DNA from: Nostoc sp. NMS9
GTDB taxonomy: Bacteria > Cyanobacteriota > Cyanobacteriia > Cyanobacteriales > Nostocaceae
Direction of reading: 5' to 3'
NCBI RefSeq assembly: GCF_017114995.1
Contig: NZ_JABXKL010000018.1
Location: 1 to 64,000, forward strand
Length of the DNA: 64,000 nucleotides
In this document: positions 43,656-52,892 of the stretch, piece by piece
Position numbering within the stretch: position 1 is the stretch's first letter
Layout: every line of letters begins with the position of its first letter
Position numbers and translations under genes: made by a program
The notes under the pieces: model-generated
Told to the model about the DNA's origin: nothing
What the model saw: only the letters and a program-made list of their open reading frames with translations
Database searches by the model: none

Positions 43656-44417
43656 ATGAATATTCCACCTTCTATTAACACAATTATTGGGCAACAGCCT
43701 TACCCGCTTTTATTCACTATCATTAGTGGTTCCCACTTATATGGTTTTCCTTCGCCTGATTCTGATTATGACTTACGTGGTGTGCATATTTTACCAGTTC
43801 AAGAAGTAGTGGGATTAGAGACTGGGAATGAAACTATTGAAGTTTCAGAATTTCGTGAATCTTTAGAAATTGATTTAGTCACTCATGATGTAAAAAAATT
43901 CTTTTTGATGCTACTTAAAAAGAATGGTTATGTGTTAGAACAACTATATTCACCTTTAATAGTAACAACTTCAATCGAACATGAGGAATTAAAATCTATT
44001 GCAAAAAATTGTATTACCCGTCATCATAGCTACCACTATATTGGTTTTTCTGCAACACAATGGAAACTTTTTCAAAAAGAAAATACGCATCGACTCAAGC
44101 CATTACTTTATGTCTATCGAGTTCTATTGACTGGAATTTATCTGATGCAAACAGGGGTAGTTGAAGCTAATTTAATTAAGCTCAATGAGGTTTTTAATTT
44201 ACCATATATTCCTGATTTAATCGCTCAAAAGCTAGCAGGTACAGAAAGGTCGATTTTATCAGATATTAATGTAGCTTTTCATCAAACAGAGTATCAACGT
44301 CTGTGTAATAAGTTGCAGGAGGCGTATGAATCTAGCACCTTACCTGAAGTACCTTCAGCTAAGGTGGCTTTGCATAATTTGTTAGTACGCCTGAGAGCAA
44401 AGAGTTATGAATTATGA
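43656..44417 (+). CDS. Nucleotidyltransferase domain protein (COG3541-like)
   Basis: A 253-residue protein with [20 protein letters not shown] (about residues 24-43), the G-S-x-x-x-G ... D-x-D motif of minimal nucleotidyltransferases of the MNT class. [20 protein letters not shown] and a [13 protein letters not shown] region follow as in COG3541. It would transfer a nucleotide to an unknown protein or RNA target, and some relatives are antitoxins. Its ATG lies one base from the ATG of the divergent egtC remnant, so each leader lies inside the other's coding region. The start could be a little downstream. Confidence 0.85.
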   Translation: MNIPPSINTIIGQQPYPLLFTIISGSHLYGFPSPDSDYDLRGVHILPVQEVVGLETGNETIEVSEFRESLEIDLVTHDVKKFFLMLLKKNGYVLEQLYSPLIVTTSIEHEELKSIAKNCITRHHSYHYIGFSATQWKLFQKENTHRLKPLLYVYRVLLTGIYLMQTGVVEANLIKLNEVFNLPYIPDLIAQKLAGTERSILSDINVAFHQTEYQRLCNKLQEAYESSTLPEVPSAKVALHNLLVRLRAKSYEL

Positions 44418-44505
44418 GTTCTTGACTCTTAAATTTTAGATTTTTTAAAAAAGAAAATTTTCCAATATTAATTTTTGATTCTGCGTTGACTAGAGAGTAG
44501 CGGTA

Positions 44506-44880
44506 CTAATTTGTTTGTGTCTTAATAGGTAAGACGATTACAAACTCTGTTCCTTGTTCGAGTTCAGATATTACTTCTATTTTACCTTAATGTTTGTCAA
44601 CTATCTGATAATAAATACTTAAACCTAAGCCAGTACCTTTACCCACTGGCTTAGTTGTGAAAAAAGGGTCAAACAGTTTATTTTTAATCTCTGATGGAAT
44701 TCCATAACCGTTATCTCTGATTGCTACTTTGATATAAATATCATCTATATTTATTGTATCTATAATAATTTGTTTACTTTTAACTGAATGAGCTTTTTGA
44801 TCTAGCAGAGCATCTATCGCATTACTCAGAATATTCATAAACACCTGATTTAGTTGTACTGGGTAACACAATTTCCCGGA
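44506..44880 (-). pseudogene. Histidine kinase ATPase-domain remnant
   Basis: The frame reads LNQVFMNILSNAIDALLDQK (N box), VAIRDNGYGIP (G1), PFFTTKPVGKGTGLGLSIYY (F and G2 boxes), then a TAA after VDKH. In the same frame GKIEVISELEQGTEFVIVLP continues to TAG at 44506. The catalytic ATPase domain is thus present but interrupted near its end, and the sensor and HisKA parts are missing beyond 44880. It is an orphan fragment. Confidence 0.85.
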
Positions 44881-45061
44881 GGGAGGGTTTTGCGTAATAA
44901 AAGCTCTTAGAGGTCTTTTGATTGGGCTAATTAGGCAGACACTATATGAGCGGTTGAATTCAGGTTAAAAAAGAGTAAATTCAGCCTCCAAAAAATGGAG
45001 TTACGAGTTAAGAATTTTTCACTCCTAACTCCTAACTCCTAACTTCTAACTTCTAACTTTT

Positions 45062-45442
45062 TTACAACTTCAAATTCCAAGCAGCAAAAACTAAAGCACC
45101 CCAACCTGCAAGAAAGGCTGTGCCGCCTAGTGGTGCGATCGCTCCTAAGGATTTAATACCGGTTAAGCTAAGGGCGTACAAGCTACCTGAGAAAATAGCA
45201 ATGCCAATGATAAACAGCAATCCACTGGCTACGAGAGTAGGTTGAGGGGACTCGGTACGACTAATTAGTATTGCTACTAAGAAAAGTGCTAGAGCATGAT
45301 ACATTTGGTAACGAGCGCCAGTTTCAAAAATTTCTAGCGATCGCTCACTAATCTTTTCTCGCAAGGCATGGGAAGCAAAAGCACCAGCAGCAACTGACAA
45401 ACCGCCTAAAATGGCAGCTACGCTCAAAAAAATCTGCGTCAT
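45062..45442 (-). CDS. DUF423 small membrane protein
   Basis: 126 residues from the Met at 45442, chosen because MTQIFLSVAAILGGLSVAAG and AFASHALREK match the usual DUF423/YgdD start; the upstream ATG adds ten residues. There are four hydrophobic segments. Family proteins are inner-membrane proteins of unknown role. 86 bp separate it from the next minus-strand gene, filled with GTCATTG heptamers. Confidence 0.88.
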   Translation of the reverse strand: MTQIFLSVAAILGGLSVAAGAFASHALREKISERSLEIFETGARYQMYHALALFLVAILISRTESPQPTLVASGLLFIIGIAIFSGSLYALSLTGIKSLGAIAPLGGTAFLAGWGALVFAAWNLKL

Positions 45443-45473
45443 TAGACCTAACCGTAAGTTGAAGATCGTCATT

Positions 45474-45500
45474 GGTCATTGGTCATTGGTCATTAGTAAA
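45474..45500. repeat. GTCATTG heptamer tandem repeat
   Basis: Four head-to-tail heptamers just upstream of the DUF423 gene. It is the same class as GTCATTA repeats near 55223-55250. Confidence 0.8.
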
Positions 45501-45527
45501 TAACAAATGACAAAGGACAAATGATAA

Positions 45528-46007
45528 TTAGACATCAAAATGATATGATACAGCCCCTTCTTCGTTCACCTTAAAGTTTGCATTGAATTCTTTAGCTTTT
45601 TCATCTAAATATTGTCTGGCGTGGGCTGCGGGTAGTTGTGACTGCATGGCAAAACCTAAAACAGTTACGCGCCCGTGATTTTCTTGTAGCATTTCATAAA
45701 AAATCGATTGCAGGCGATCGCTAACTTGTTGATTAATCGCCTTTTTCTCCTGCCGACTTTGACGGTACAATCCCAATGCTAACCACATGCCCAGTGTTAG
45801 GGTAGGGACGCCAAAAATTAGACCACCAACAGCAGCATTATTATCTTCATAAGTAGCATTCGGTGCGTTAAACTCATACTCATCCGTAGGTATTATGATG
45901 GCTTTACGTGTAGCAAATTTTTCTAATGCCGCTGTTGCTGACAGAGTTACAAACATGAATCCGAGTGTCAGTAGCCAACCGGCAGCTAATTTTTCAGCAG
46001 TTTTCAT
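45528..46007 (-). CDS. Hypothetical two-helix membrane protein
   Basis: 159 residues. One membrane segment lies at about 8-28 (AAGWLLTLGFMFVTLSATAA) and a second at about 60-80 (AVGGLIFGVPTLTLGMWLAL). The C-terminal half is soluble with a helical QSIFYEMLQENHGRVTVLGF pattern that looks like a small winged-helix. I do not recognise a named family, but clean coding and composition suggest a real cyanobacterial conserved gene. Confidence 0.7.
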   Translation of the reverse strand: MKTAEKLAAGWLLTLGFMFVTLSATAALEKFATRKAIIIPTDEYEFNAPNATYEDNNAAVGGLIFGVPTLTLGMWLALGLYRQSRQEKKAINQQVSDRLQSIFYEMLQENHGRVTVLGFAMQSQLPAAHARQYLDEKAKEFNANFKVNEEGAVSYHFDV

Positions 46008-46313
46008 AGTTTCACTTCAGATTTACACTTTGCTTGCGATTTTAACCTGACTTTCATAAAGGTTCCAATATATCAATCTACTCCCGGCGACAGTTTTTTA
46101 GCTTTGACACAATATTTTTTTGCCTACATTGCTTAATTAGTGCAGCGTTGCTTAATACAATGTCACCCGTTATGGTATGAAATTAGGGAATTAGAGAAAC
46201 TAGATAAACAAGAAATTAAATACACCTATAAAACCCTTTGAGTCAGCATCCCCAAAAGTCAGATATCCGCTGTTGAAGCTTCAAAGAAGAAATTTTATCT
46301 CAATAAAACGTAA
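46008..46313. other. Intergenic region, no gene seen
   Basis: AT-rich; no repeat, RNA or open frame of interest other than what follows at 46314. Confidence 0.5.
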
Positions 46314-46457
46314 ATGTGGTTATTTGCTTTCACTATTCTCTTGGGAGCAGCTGCGATCGCTGTAAGAATGTATGATTATGCAGAGCGGAACAACGGTTAT
46401 TTAGAGAAAAAACAAAGCTTGATGCCAACGGCAATATCTACTATATCTCAGCTTTGA
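46314..46457 (+). CDS. Small membrane peptide, 47 residues
   Basis: MWLFAFTILLGAAAIAVRMY, then DYAERNNGYLEKKQSLMPTA and a short tail. It has one N-terminal membrane helix containing a HIP1 site and a polar tail. No good ribosome site stands before the ATG, so support is limited to composition. Confidence 0.35.
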   Translation: MWLFAFTILLGAAAIAVRMYDYAERNNGYLEKKQSLMPTAISTISQL

Positions 46458-46509
46458 GATTGTCAAATCGCAGCAAGATGTTTATTATACCTTTGCTGCG
46501 ATTTTAACC

Positions 46510-47196
46510 TTAATTGCGTGTAGCTTCCAGTAGCCGAGAAAAATAGAAGCGAGTCTTCGTCATTGCTCGTCGTTGGAATGAAAAGCCATTACTTTCCAAA
46601 ATTTTCACCACATCAGCCTCACGATGCAAATATGCACGAGTGGCTTTACTTGGCCCAGGAAAGAAACTACCAATTTTCTTGAGTATACTCAGGGCGCAGG
46701 TCTTCGGCGCAAAACTGAGAATTATCCGCGACTGTGCCAAAGAACAGAGATGAGATATCATCTCATCGGCTTTTTCTTGAGGGTAATGGATGAGAACATC
46801 TAGGCAAATAACGGTATGGTAGCTACCACTCAATGATTCCAAATCCTGCACAGCAAAAGTGGGATTTTCGGAATTTCCCAAAGTTTGCTTTGCTCTATCC
46901 CTGCCTTCTTCCACCATTTTTTCCGAAATATCGGTGGCATAGACTTTGGCACCATCTACAGCCAGGGGAATGCTGAGACTACCGACACCACATCCGGCAT
47001 CACAGATTGATAGCTCTGGTAAATTGTTATCAGCCTTCAGCCAACCGAGAACTGTATCCACAGTTTGCTGGTGTCCATTGCGGATGTCTAATTGGACTTT
47101 GTTGACTTCGCCATCGCCGTAGATTCGCTTCCAACGGTCAAACCCTGTGGAATTGAAATACTCGCGAACAATCGTTTTGTCGTCGGCTGCATTCAT
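46510..47196 (-). CDS. chlM: Magnesium protoporphyrin IX methyltransferase
   Basis: A 228-residue SAM-dependent enzyme of chlorophyll synthesis that methylates the C13 propionate of Mg-protoporphyrin IX. The start YFNSTGFDRWKRIYGDGEVN and NGHQQTVDTVLGWLK are ChlM-specific. DAGCGVGSLSIPLA is SAM motif I, and ILSFAPKTCALSILKKIGSFFPGPSKATRAYLH completes the family pattern. Length is normal for cyanobacteria. It stands alone without other chl genes. Confidence 0.95.
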   Translation of the reverse strand: MNAADDKTIVREYFNSTGFDRWKRIYGDGEVNKVQLDIRNGHQQTVDTVLGWLKADNNLPELSICDAGCGVGSLSIPLAVDGAKVYATDISEKMVEEGRDRAKQTLGNSENPTFAVQDLESLSGSYHTVICLDVLIHYPQEKADEMISHLCSLAQSRIILSFAPKTCALSILKKIGSFFPGPSKATRAYLHREADVVKILESNGFSFQRRAMTKTRFYFSRLLEATRN

Positions 47197-47358
47197 AAAC
47201 TTCGATTTTTAGGGGTTCCCAATGCTTAAAATTATCATTCATAGGAACCCATAAGAGCGGTCTTCCAGATTTTTCCAGATGATAGTTCGCCGATAAGCAA
47301 GGATACTTACGTACATAGAGTAACTCAGGCTGTAGAATTCCAGTCCAGACGTGCAAAA

Positions 47359-47616
47359 TTGAAGCTGTACTGGCTTAACAAGCAAAATTATGACATCGCT
47401 TCTAAAAGCCAGTTACAGCTGAATACGAATATCCAAACAATCAGGGGTAATAATGTCGCTAGAGTCGTAATTAGGGAAGCTCAGGCGTTTGATTTAGCAG
47501 TATTACGTTCCGTCCGTTATCGCACAGCCGGGGGATTAGCTGTCAGCGAAGTGACAACGCAGATGATTCAAGAATTGAAGTGTTCAATTGTGTTGTTGGG
47601 AGAGCCTGATTCGTGA
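47359..47616 (+). CDS. Hypothetical 85-residue reading frame
   Basis: The first 35 residues (MKLYWLNKQNYDIASKSQLQ) look random; from about residue 36 the frame reads VIREAQAFDLAVLRSVRYRT and AGGLAVSEVTTQMIQELKCS like a real domain. There is no ribosome site. It may be a remnant of a longer gene of unknown type. Confidence 0.3.
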   Translation: MKLYWLNKQNYDIASKSQLQLNTNIQTIRGNNVARVVIREAQAFDLAVLRSVRYRTAGGLAVSEVTTQMIQELKCSIVLLGEPDS

Positions 47617-47766
47617 TGCGCGAGTCAATGCCAGTCAAAAGGGAAAAGTAAAAATACTTGCGGCAAAAAAATTATAAAGTTTCAATATTTAACATTAGTT
47701 ATAATGCTGGCAATACTCTTTAGAGAGCAAGTAGAGCCTGCAATTTGTAAAAATAGGGGCAAAAAG

Positions 47767-48420
47767 ATGAAAAACTTCAAATATATTTTGATGGTGGTTG
47801 TATTACTCGCAAGTTTAGTATTTGCTCAACCTTCGCTAGCCGATCGCCCGGAATATAGCAAAAATCCTGATTATATAACACTGACTCAACAAGTGAATAT
47901 TTTGAAAATGGCGGAAAAAACACAAACTCAATTAGAGGGCTATACACCAGAGCAAATCGACCAGAAAATCAACGAGTTAGAGTTGCAAAAATATGCCTTT
48001 GAGTCAGGAATTGATTGGGGTCAGTGTACTAATCAAACAGGTAAGACTCTAGCTATTTACGGGCCAGAACCAGATATTGACGATGATGAATATTCCGAGG
48101 GAGCTGCACTTTATTTTCTGGGTAATGGCCAGACAACTAAAGATAGATGGAATTGTAAGGGAGTTTATCTAGCAAATGACTCTACAGCCCTTACTTTGGG
48201 AAGAGACAAACAAGGGCAAGAATTGGCGGGTGGCTTTGTAATTAAGGTTCCAAATGGAACTAACTTAGTTTTGAAGATAAATCCAGATACTGGGGTGATT
48301 GAATTCAATCAAGCTGGGACTAAAATCTTGAAAAGCGGTGAAGTGAATTGGTTTATCCCGAACGTATCGCAAAACATTATAGATTCACGAGCGATCAATG
48401 CACCTACCAAAAAAGCATAG
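47767..48420 (+). CDS. Secreted hypothetical protein
   Basis: 217 residues from the ATG at 47767. AGGGG stands seven bases upstream, and the start gives a proper signal peptide (MKNFKYILMVVVLLASLVFA, QPSLADRPEYS, cleavage after SLA). The frame opened 21 codons earlier is rejected. The mature protein has a helical start (LEGYTPEQIDQKINELELQK) and then a beta-rich domain with two Cys in DWGQCTNQ and RWNCKGVYLA. No family is recognised. It is likely periplasmic. Confidence 0.7.
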   Translation: MKNFKYILMVVVLLASLVFAQPSLADRPEYSKNPDYITLTQQVNILKMAEKTQTQLEGYTPEQIDQKINELELQKYAFESGIDWGQCTNQTGKTLAIYGPEPDIDDDEYSEGAALYFLGNGQTTKDRWNCKGVYLANDSTALTLGRDKQGQELAGGFVIKVPNGTNLVLKINPDTGVIEFNQAGTKILKSGEVNWFIPNVSQNIIDSRAINAPTKKA

Positions 48421-48594
48421 AAGAGATATAGCAGTTCCCAGGTGGATAATGTACATATCGAAACTTATTTCCGAACTCACAAAGAGGGGGAGATCAAGCA
48501 CAGCTTTATCAGGGTGAGGTTAAGCTGTACCTCATTCTTATTAGGAGGTATGGGCTAAACGCACCGCTACCGCCAACGGACTTCACCACTCTTC

Positions 48595-48648
48595 ATAGAC
48601 TAGTAGAGTATGTTTGGCCAAAGTCAGTAACGCACCCTACTAGTCTAT
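48595..48648. repeat. 54-bp unit with perfect 12-bp inverted repeats
   Basis: ATAGACTAGTAG (48595-48606) and CTACTAGTCTAT (48637-48648). The arm contains the ACTAGT hexamer that bounds the egtC-type elements, so it may be a very short relative. Confidence 0.7.
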
Positions 48649-48654
48649 TAATGA

Positions 48655-48966
48655 TATAGCGGTTCCCATTCAGATGCAGGTACAACATTATATCGTGGAG
48701 TGTAGGGGCACGGCACTGCCCATTGGTGTCAACTTAAGCTGAAACTCCTTTAAAACCTCGTTTCCAGCCTCTTGCTGGAATTGCTGCTCCTGGTGGCTCT
48801 GCCGCCAGCAAGGGAGGCGGCAGCCCCAAGGACGGCATTCCCAGTCGGAGCAGGGGAACGAGACAATATCTAAAAGCTGGTTCTAGGCTGGCTTTCACGT
48901 TAAGTTGACACCAATGGGCACTGCGGTGCCCCTACGGGTGTACTTTACGCAAACGAAAAGCGCTAT
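48655..48966 (-). mobile_element. About 312-bp dispersed palindromic element (copy 2)
   Basis: Opposite in orientation to 15424-15729 and similar along nearly all of its length (TTGGTGTCAACTTAAG, CTCGTTTCCAGCC, TCTGCCGCCAGCAAGGGAGG). It is immediately followed by an ACTAG-bounded element at 48982. Confidence 0.85.
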
Positions 48967-48981
48967 GTAATAGCTAACTAG

Positions 48982-49070
48982 TACAGCATGGCGTAAATAA
49001 ACATACCATTTCAAATGGCGCAAGAGCTTGGAATATAATTATGCGTGACTTTTGACTTCCGCCTTGCGGT
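48982..49070 (+). mobile_element. 89-bp ACTAG-bounded element
   Basis: It is flanked by ACTAG at 48977-48981 and 49071-49075. The ends TACAGCATGGCGTAAATAAA and CTTCCGCCTTGCGGT match those of 5426-5529 and 5319-5420 respectively, as if a hybrid of the two. It abuts the stop codon of the DUF2358 gene. Confidence 0.75.
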
Positions 49071-49071
49071 A

Positions 49072-49551
49072 CTAGCTATTTCCTTCCCTTTGCCAAAACT
49101 GCCGTAAAATCTCTCCTGGCTTTCTATCCCAGGTGTCGATATGCTCGTATATCAAATTATCTTGATTGAGTTTATACGTTGAATAGCCATTAAAAAGCAA
49201 CCCTGCTTTCCAGGGAACGCGCAACACTCCCCGCACCGTCCACTTTGCTAAAATCGTGTCTTCGGCTGACTGATAAACTTCATGCACATCAAAGTAAATT
49301 TGAGTAAAAAATAGCCGAGCGTGAAATCGTAAAGTCCAAAATATAATGCGATAGTTAAATTTGTATTTGAATGTATTCACCGGGTCTTTAAAATAGATAT
49401 CCTGTGTATAAATGTCATAAGAAATATCTTTTTCAAAAAGTGTCGGTAAATCTTCTTTTAAAGTATTAATTACCTTTTCCACTGGCAATTTATATTCCAC
49501 GCCCTTTTCCCTTAAAAAATCTTTTTTAACAAATTTTCCACTCCTGGCCAA
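49072..49551 (-). CDS. DUF2358 family protein
   Basis: A 159-residue protein with the DUF2358 pattern DLPTLFEKDISYDIYTQDIY and FKDPVNTFKYKFNYRIIFW, a cone-shaped SnoaL/NTF2-like fold found in cyanobacteria and plastids, function unknown. The last codons GNS-TAG run straight into the ACTAG boundary of a mobile element, so the stop may come from the insertion. The start overlaps the end of the GHL10 gene by 40 bp; a later start is possible, since the first about 25 residues are basic and not conserved in style. Confidence 0.78.
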   Translation of the reverse strand: MARSGKFVKKDFLREKGVEYKLPVEKVINTLKEDLPTLFEKDISYDIYTQDIYFKDPVNTFKYKFNYRIIFWTLRFHARLFFTQIYFDVHEVYQSAEDTILAKWTVRGVLRVPWKAGLLFNGYSTYKLNQDNLIYEHIDTWDRKPGEILRQFWQREGNS

Positions 49552-50666
49552 ATTGAAGATGTCCTCTTGTGACTCACGCCACTTGCACTCAAATCTAAGA
49601 GAGTGGGAAATGATGCAGACTTAGTATAAGGCCCATTTCGCAAAACTTTAGCAAGGGTATTGTTATTCTTGCGCAAACCTTCGTAAAAAAAGAATACTTC
49701 TCCTTGAATGCCAAGTTGACGATTGTATTCAATTGCCTGCACCAGATATTCTGGACTAATACAGTAAGAGCCAAGCTTCATCAGTATTCCCGGTACTAAC
49801 TTGGGCAGTATCGCATCTGTAAACTGCTGGTTTACTAGTTTATCAGCGATCGCCTGATAACTCCTAATGTCACGGCGATAAATCTGCGGCTGAATCATAT
49901 CGACTATTCCCCGCTTCAGCCATCTGGGTGAGTCTTGCAGATATTCCTGGAATGCCCAATCATAAATATTAGGTGCGATCGCTACTAATAAATCAGGATT
50001 CACCGCTTTCACCTCCTGATAGAGACGCGCCAAAAACTCAGTGAGAATATCTGCACGCCACTGTAACCATTGCCTATCCTTGTGGTTCTGTGGTGGATTG
50101 CGATCGAATTCCTGGCGATAACGGCTGACAGTTCCCTGATCATAGCCACCTTCAGAGGGCAATGCTGGCAAGCGATCGTCTCCTTGAACACCATCCACAT
50201 CATAATTCTTTACAACTTCCAGCACCAAGTTCAACAAGAATTCTTGCACCTGTGCATCGAGGGCATTTAACCACTCAAAGCCGTTTTTCTTCAGTAAGTT
50301 GCCGTTACAATCACGCGCAGCCCATTCCGGTTTTTTCTGTAAAAGTACACCACCATTCAAATTGTAGGAACTGGCAAAACCGTATTCAAACCAAGGAATA
50401 ACTTTCAACCCAACTCGCCGCGCTTCAATTACCACTTCTTTTAAAGGGTCGCGGCCTACAGACATCGGGTCAATTTCGACTCCAAATGTCTTCTGCATTG
50501 TTTGACTAGGATATAAAGTTACTGCCTTATTCCAAACAACGGGAAACACCACATTAAATCCCGTCTCGGCCAGGAAATCCATCGCCTCGACAATGCGTTC
50601 CTTCGATCTGAGAACTTTACTATCAGTAGTGGTCAGCCAGATACCACGGGTTTCTATTATTGCCAT
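49512..50666 (-). CDS. GHL10-type glycosyl hydrolase-like protein (YngK/YddW family)
   Basis: About 384 residues from the Met at 50666 (MAIIETRGIWLTTTDSKVLR). The family starts with RGIWL(T/W) at the first strand of a TIM barrel. VIPWFEYGF and YDVDGVQGDDR are the strand-end motifs carrying the acidic residues, and IDMIQPQIYRRD follows. There is no signal peptide, so it may be cytoplasmic, unlike the secreted members. Presumed substrates are cell-wall glycans. A Met 11 codons upstream (50699) directly follows the DUF1206 stop and is less likely. Confidence 0.85.
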   Translation of the reverse strand: MAIIETRGIWLTTTDSKVLRSKERIVEAMDFLAETGFNVVFPVVWNKAVTLYPSQTMQKTFGVEIDPMSVGRDPLKEVVIEARRVGLKVIPWFEYGFASSYNLNGGVLLQKKPEWAARDCNGNLLKKNGFEWLNALDAQVQEFLLNLVLEVVKNYDVDGVQGDDRLPALPSEGGYDQGTVSRYRQEFDRNPPQNHKDRQWLQWRADILTEFLARLYQEVKAVNPDLLVAIAPNIYDWAFQEYLQDSPRWLKRGIVDMIQPQIYRRDIRSYQAIADKLVNQQFTDAILPKLVPGILMKLGSYCISPEYLVQAIEYNRQLGIQGEVFFFYEGLRKNNNTLAKVLRNGPYTKSASFPTLLDLSASGVSHKRTSSIWPGVENLLKKIF

Positions 50667-50699
50667 TTCTATAAATTCAAATTCTCGGCACTGTACCAT

Positions 50700-51518
50700 C
50701 TAAACATTGACTAGTCGACGATACCGCGCCTGTATTATTGTGTAAATTCCATAGGCAACTAAACCTAGTGCCACAATACCCAAAAGCCATGCTCCGTTAG
50801 GCTGTTGCGCTAGCGTCTGTAATACTTCATCCAAACCTTCTGCGGTAGCGGCGTTCGACTGTTTTGCTGCTTCAATTAAAAACCAACCGATAATGCAAAA
50901 TACTATACCTCGTGCCGCTAAACCAAATCGGCAAATCCTCATTACCCATTGGGCTTGTGTATTGCTTAACTCAGTTAAATTGAGTTCTTTACGAAATTTG
51001 CCACTAAAAGCTTGATAAAACTGATAGAAGCCTAGAGCAATTACAAACGCCCCCAAAGTTCCGACTAACCATTGACCAAAAGGTTGAGAAAGCAAACGTG
51101 CTGTCCAATCTTCAGTAGAATCACTACTATTTTTACCGCTGCCTGTACCCATAACGATTTGCACAGCACTTAAGGCTAAACTTGCATAAATCAAGCCATT
51201 AACTGCGTAACCAATTCGTACTGTTAAACCTTTGGCATCATTACCTTTATTTTCTGGGTCTTTAATTGCCTGTACAAAACGCCAGATTACGTATCCAATC
51301 AAGCCAATTGCAACTAAAGCCAGCAAAAATTTACCAAATGGCTGGTTGACGATTGTTTGGAGAGCGCCTTGGGTATCAGTTGTTTTACCACCCCTGCCAA
51401 AAGCCGCCTGTGCTGCCAGTAGTCCAACTATACCGTAAACTACTCCCTTGGAAACATAGCCAAATCGTCCCAGTCGCTCAACCCACAATGAAGCATGGTT
51501 TGTCAACTGTTGTGTCAT
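50700..51518 (-). CDS. DUF1206 membrane protein
   Basis: A 272-residue protein with three repeats of a two-helix DUF1206 unit: GRFGYVSKGVVYGIVGLLAA, VRIGYAVNGLIYASLALSAV and CRFGLAARGIVFCIIGWFLI, each followed by QPFGKFLL/QPFGQWLV/QPNGAWLL. The fold is a six-helix membrane protein of unknown role. It ends directly before the GHL10 gene on the same strand, so the two are probably co-transcribed. Confidence 0.88.
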   Translation of the reverse strand: MTQQLTNHASLWVERLGRFGYVSKGVVYGIVGLLAAQAAFGRGGKTTDTQGALQTIVNQPFGKFLLALVAIGLIGYVIWRFVQAIKDPENKGNDAKGLTVRIGYAVNGLIYASLALSAVQIVMGTGSGKNSSDSTEDWTARLLSQPFGQWLVGTLGAFVIALGFYQFYQAFSGKFRKELNLTELSNTQAQWVMRICRFGLAARGIVFCIIGWFLIEAAKQSNAATAEGLDEVLQTLAQQPNGAWLLGIVALGLVAYGIYTIIQARYRRLVNV

Positions 51519-51723
51519 GTTAGTTGGGAAGAATTATATCTACCTTTTACCAAAATTTACCCACGATTCACATCTACCCCAAGACAAATTGTCTAATATT
51601 TTTGCAAAAAATCACTATCGTAATACTGTCTTTTAATAGATGTGAGGCTGCTCGAAATAATATTAAATTTATTAAGTACAGTATTATTATTTAATATTTT
51701 TTAATGCGGAATTTAGATTAATT

Positions 51724-52587
51724 ATGTCTTTAATAGAAAGTTCTTGTAAACATGAATATATAACTACCAATGGGGTAAAACTACACTACCTAACCCAAGG
51801 CGAAGGCCCTTTAATGTTGATGTTACATGGGTTTCCTGAGTTTTGGTACTCTTGGCGGCATCAAATACCAGAATTTGCCCAAAATTTTAAAGTTGTCGCC
51901 CTTGACTTGCGTGGTTACAACGATAGTAATAAACCAAATGAGCAATCAGCTTATGTAATGAAGGAGTTTATCAAAGATGTTGAGGGAGTAATTAAAGGAT
52001 TAGGATACCAAAAATGTGTATTAGTTGGACATGATTGGGGTGGTGCGATCGCTTGGGCTTTTGCATACACTTATCCCGAAATGGTAGAGCGATTAATTAT
52101 TCTTAACATGCCTCATCCTGCCAAATTTGTCCAAGGCTTACGCACTCCCCAACAGTTGCAGCGAAGTTACTATATCTTCCTCTTTCAACTACCCTGGATG
52201 CCAGAATTATTCTTACAATTTTCAGACTACCAAGCAATTGAAACAATTTTTAAAGGTACAGCAGTTAACAAGAGTGCTTTCACTAAAGCGGATATTGACG
52301 CATATAAAAATGCTGCTGCAAAACGCGGTGCCCTCACAGCAATGTTGAACTACTACCGCAATGTTTTTCAGCAGAGAATGCTAAATCCAAATAGGGGTGT
52401 TCTGGAAGTACCAACATTGATGATTTGGGGAGAAAATGACACCGCACTTGGCAAGGAACTAACCTACGACACCGCAGCTTATGTTAGGAATTTCCAAATC
52501 AAGTACATTCCTAATTGTGGCCATTGGGTGCAGCAAGAACAGCCGGAATTGGTTAATCAATATATGCGAGAATTTCTGAGGACTTAA
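51724..52587 (+). CDS. Alpha/beta hydrolase, epoxide-hydrolase-like
   Basis: A 287-residue enzyme. HGFPEFWYSWRHQ (35-47) is the oxyanion-hole motif of epoxide hydrolases and dehalogenases. GHDWGGAIAW places the nucleophile at Asp104, and CGHWVQQEQP gives the catalytic His (about 271). The acid is likely in WGENDTALG. An Asp nucleophile rather than Ser favours epoxide hydrolase or haloalkane dehalogenase. The start follows an AT-rich leader. It is single and divergent from the DUF1206 gene. Confidence 0.9.
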   Translation: MSLIESSCKHEYITTNGVKLHYLTQGEGPLMLMLHGFPEFWYSWRHQIPEFAQNFKVVALDLRGYNDSNKPNEQSAYVMKEFIKDVEGVIKGLGYQKCVLVGHDWGGAIAWAFAYTYPEMVERLIILNMPHPAKFVQGLRTPQQLQRSYYIFLFQLPWMPELFLQFSDYQAIETIFKGTAVNKSAFTKADIDAYKNAAAKRGALTAMLNYYRNVFQQRMLNPNRGVLEVPTLMIWGENDTALGKELTYDTAAYVRNFQIKYIPNCGHWVQQEQPELVNQYMREFLRT

Positions 52588-52892
52588 TCTAAACGATCAA
52601 TTGATAAGTATAAATACTTCTCTAACTAGCTATAGCAAGTAACACCAGTTTTTACTTTTAAAAAGATTTAATAGTGATTTAATACTGGCATTTTTTAAGG
52701 AATTTTTGGTAAAAATTGCCAAAGGATCGGAATTAATGGCATTTTTGGCATCACTTTTATCTGTGTTTCAGATCGCAATTAACTTGTCAGGAGATAGATT
52801 GTCACAAGATACATTGACCTTACAAAGTTTAGTGAGATAATAGAGCTGTGAGGGACAGAACGGACGCAACTTGATTATTAAGGGGGAAAATT
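52588..52892. other. Intergenic region, no gene seen
   Basis: AT-rich leader of the pentapeptide gene. I see no repeat or structural RNA. Confidence 0.5.
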
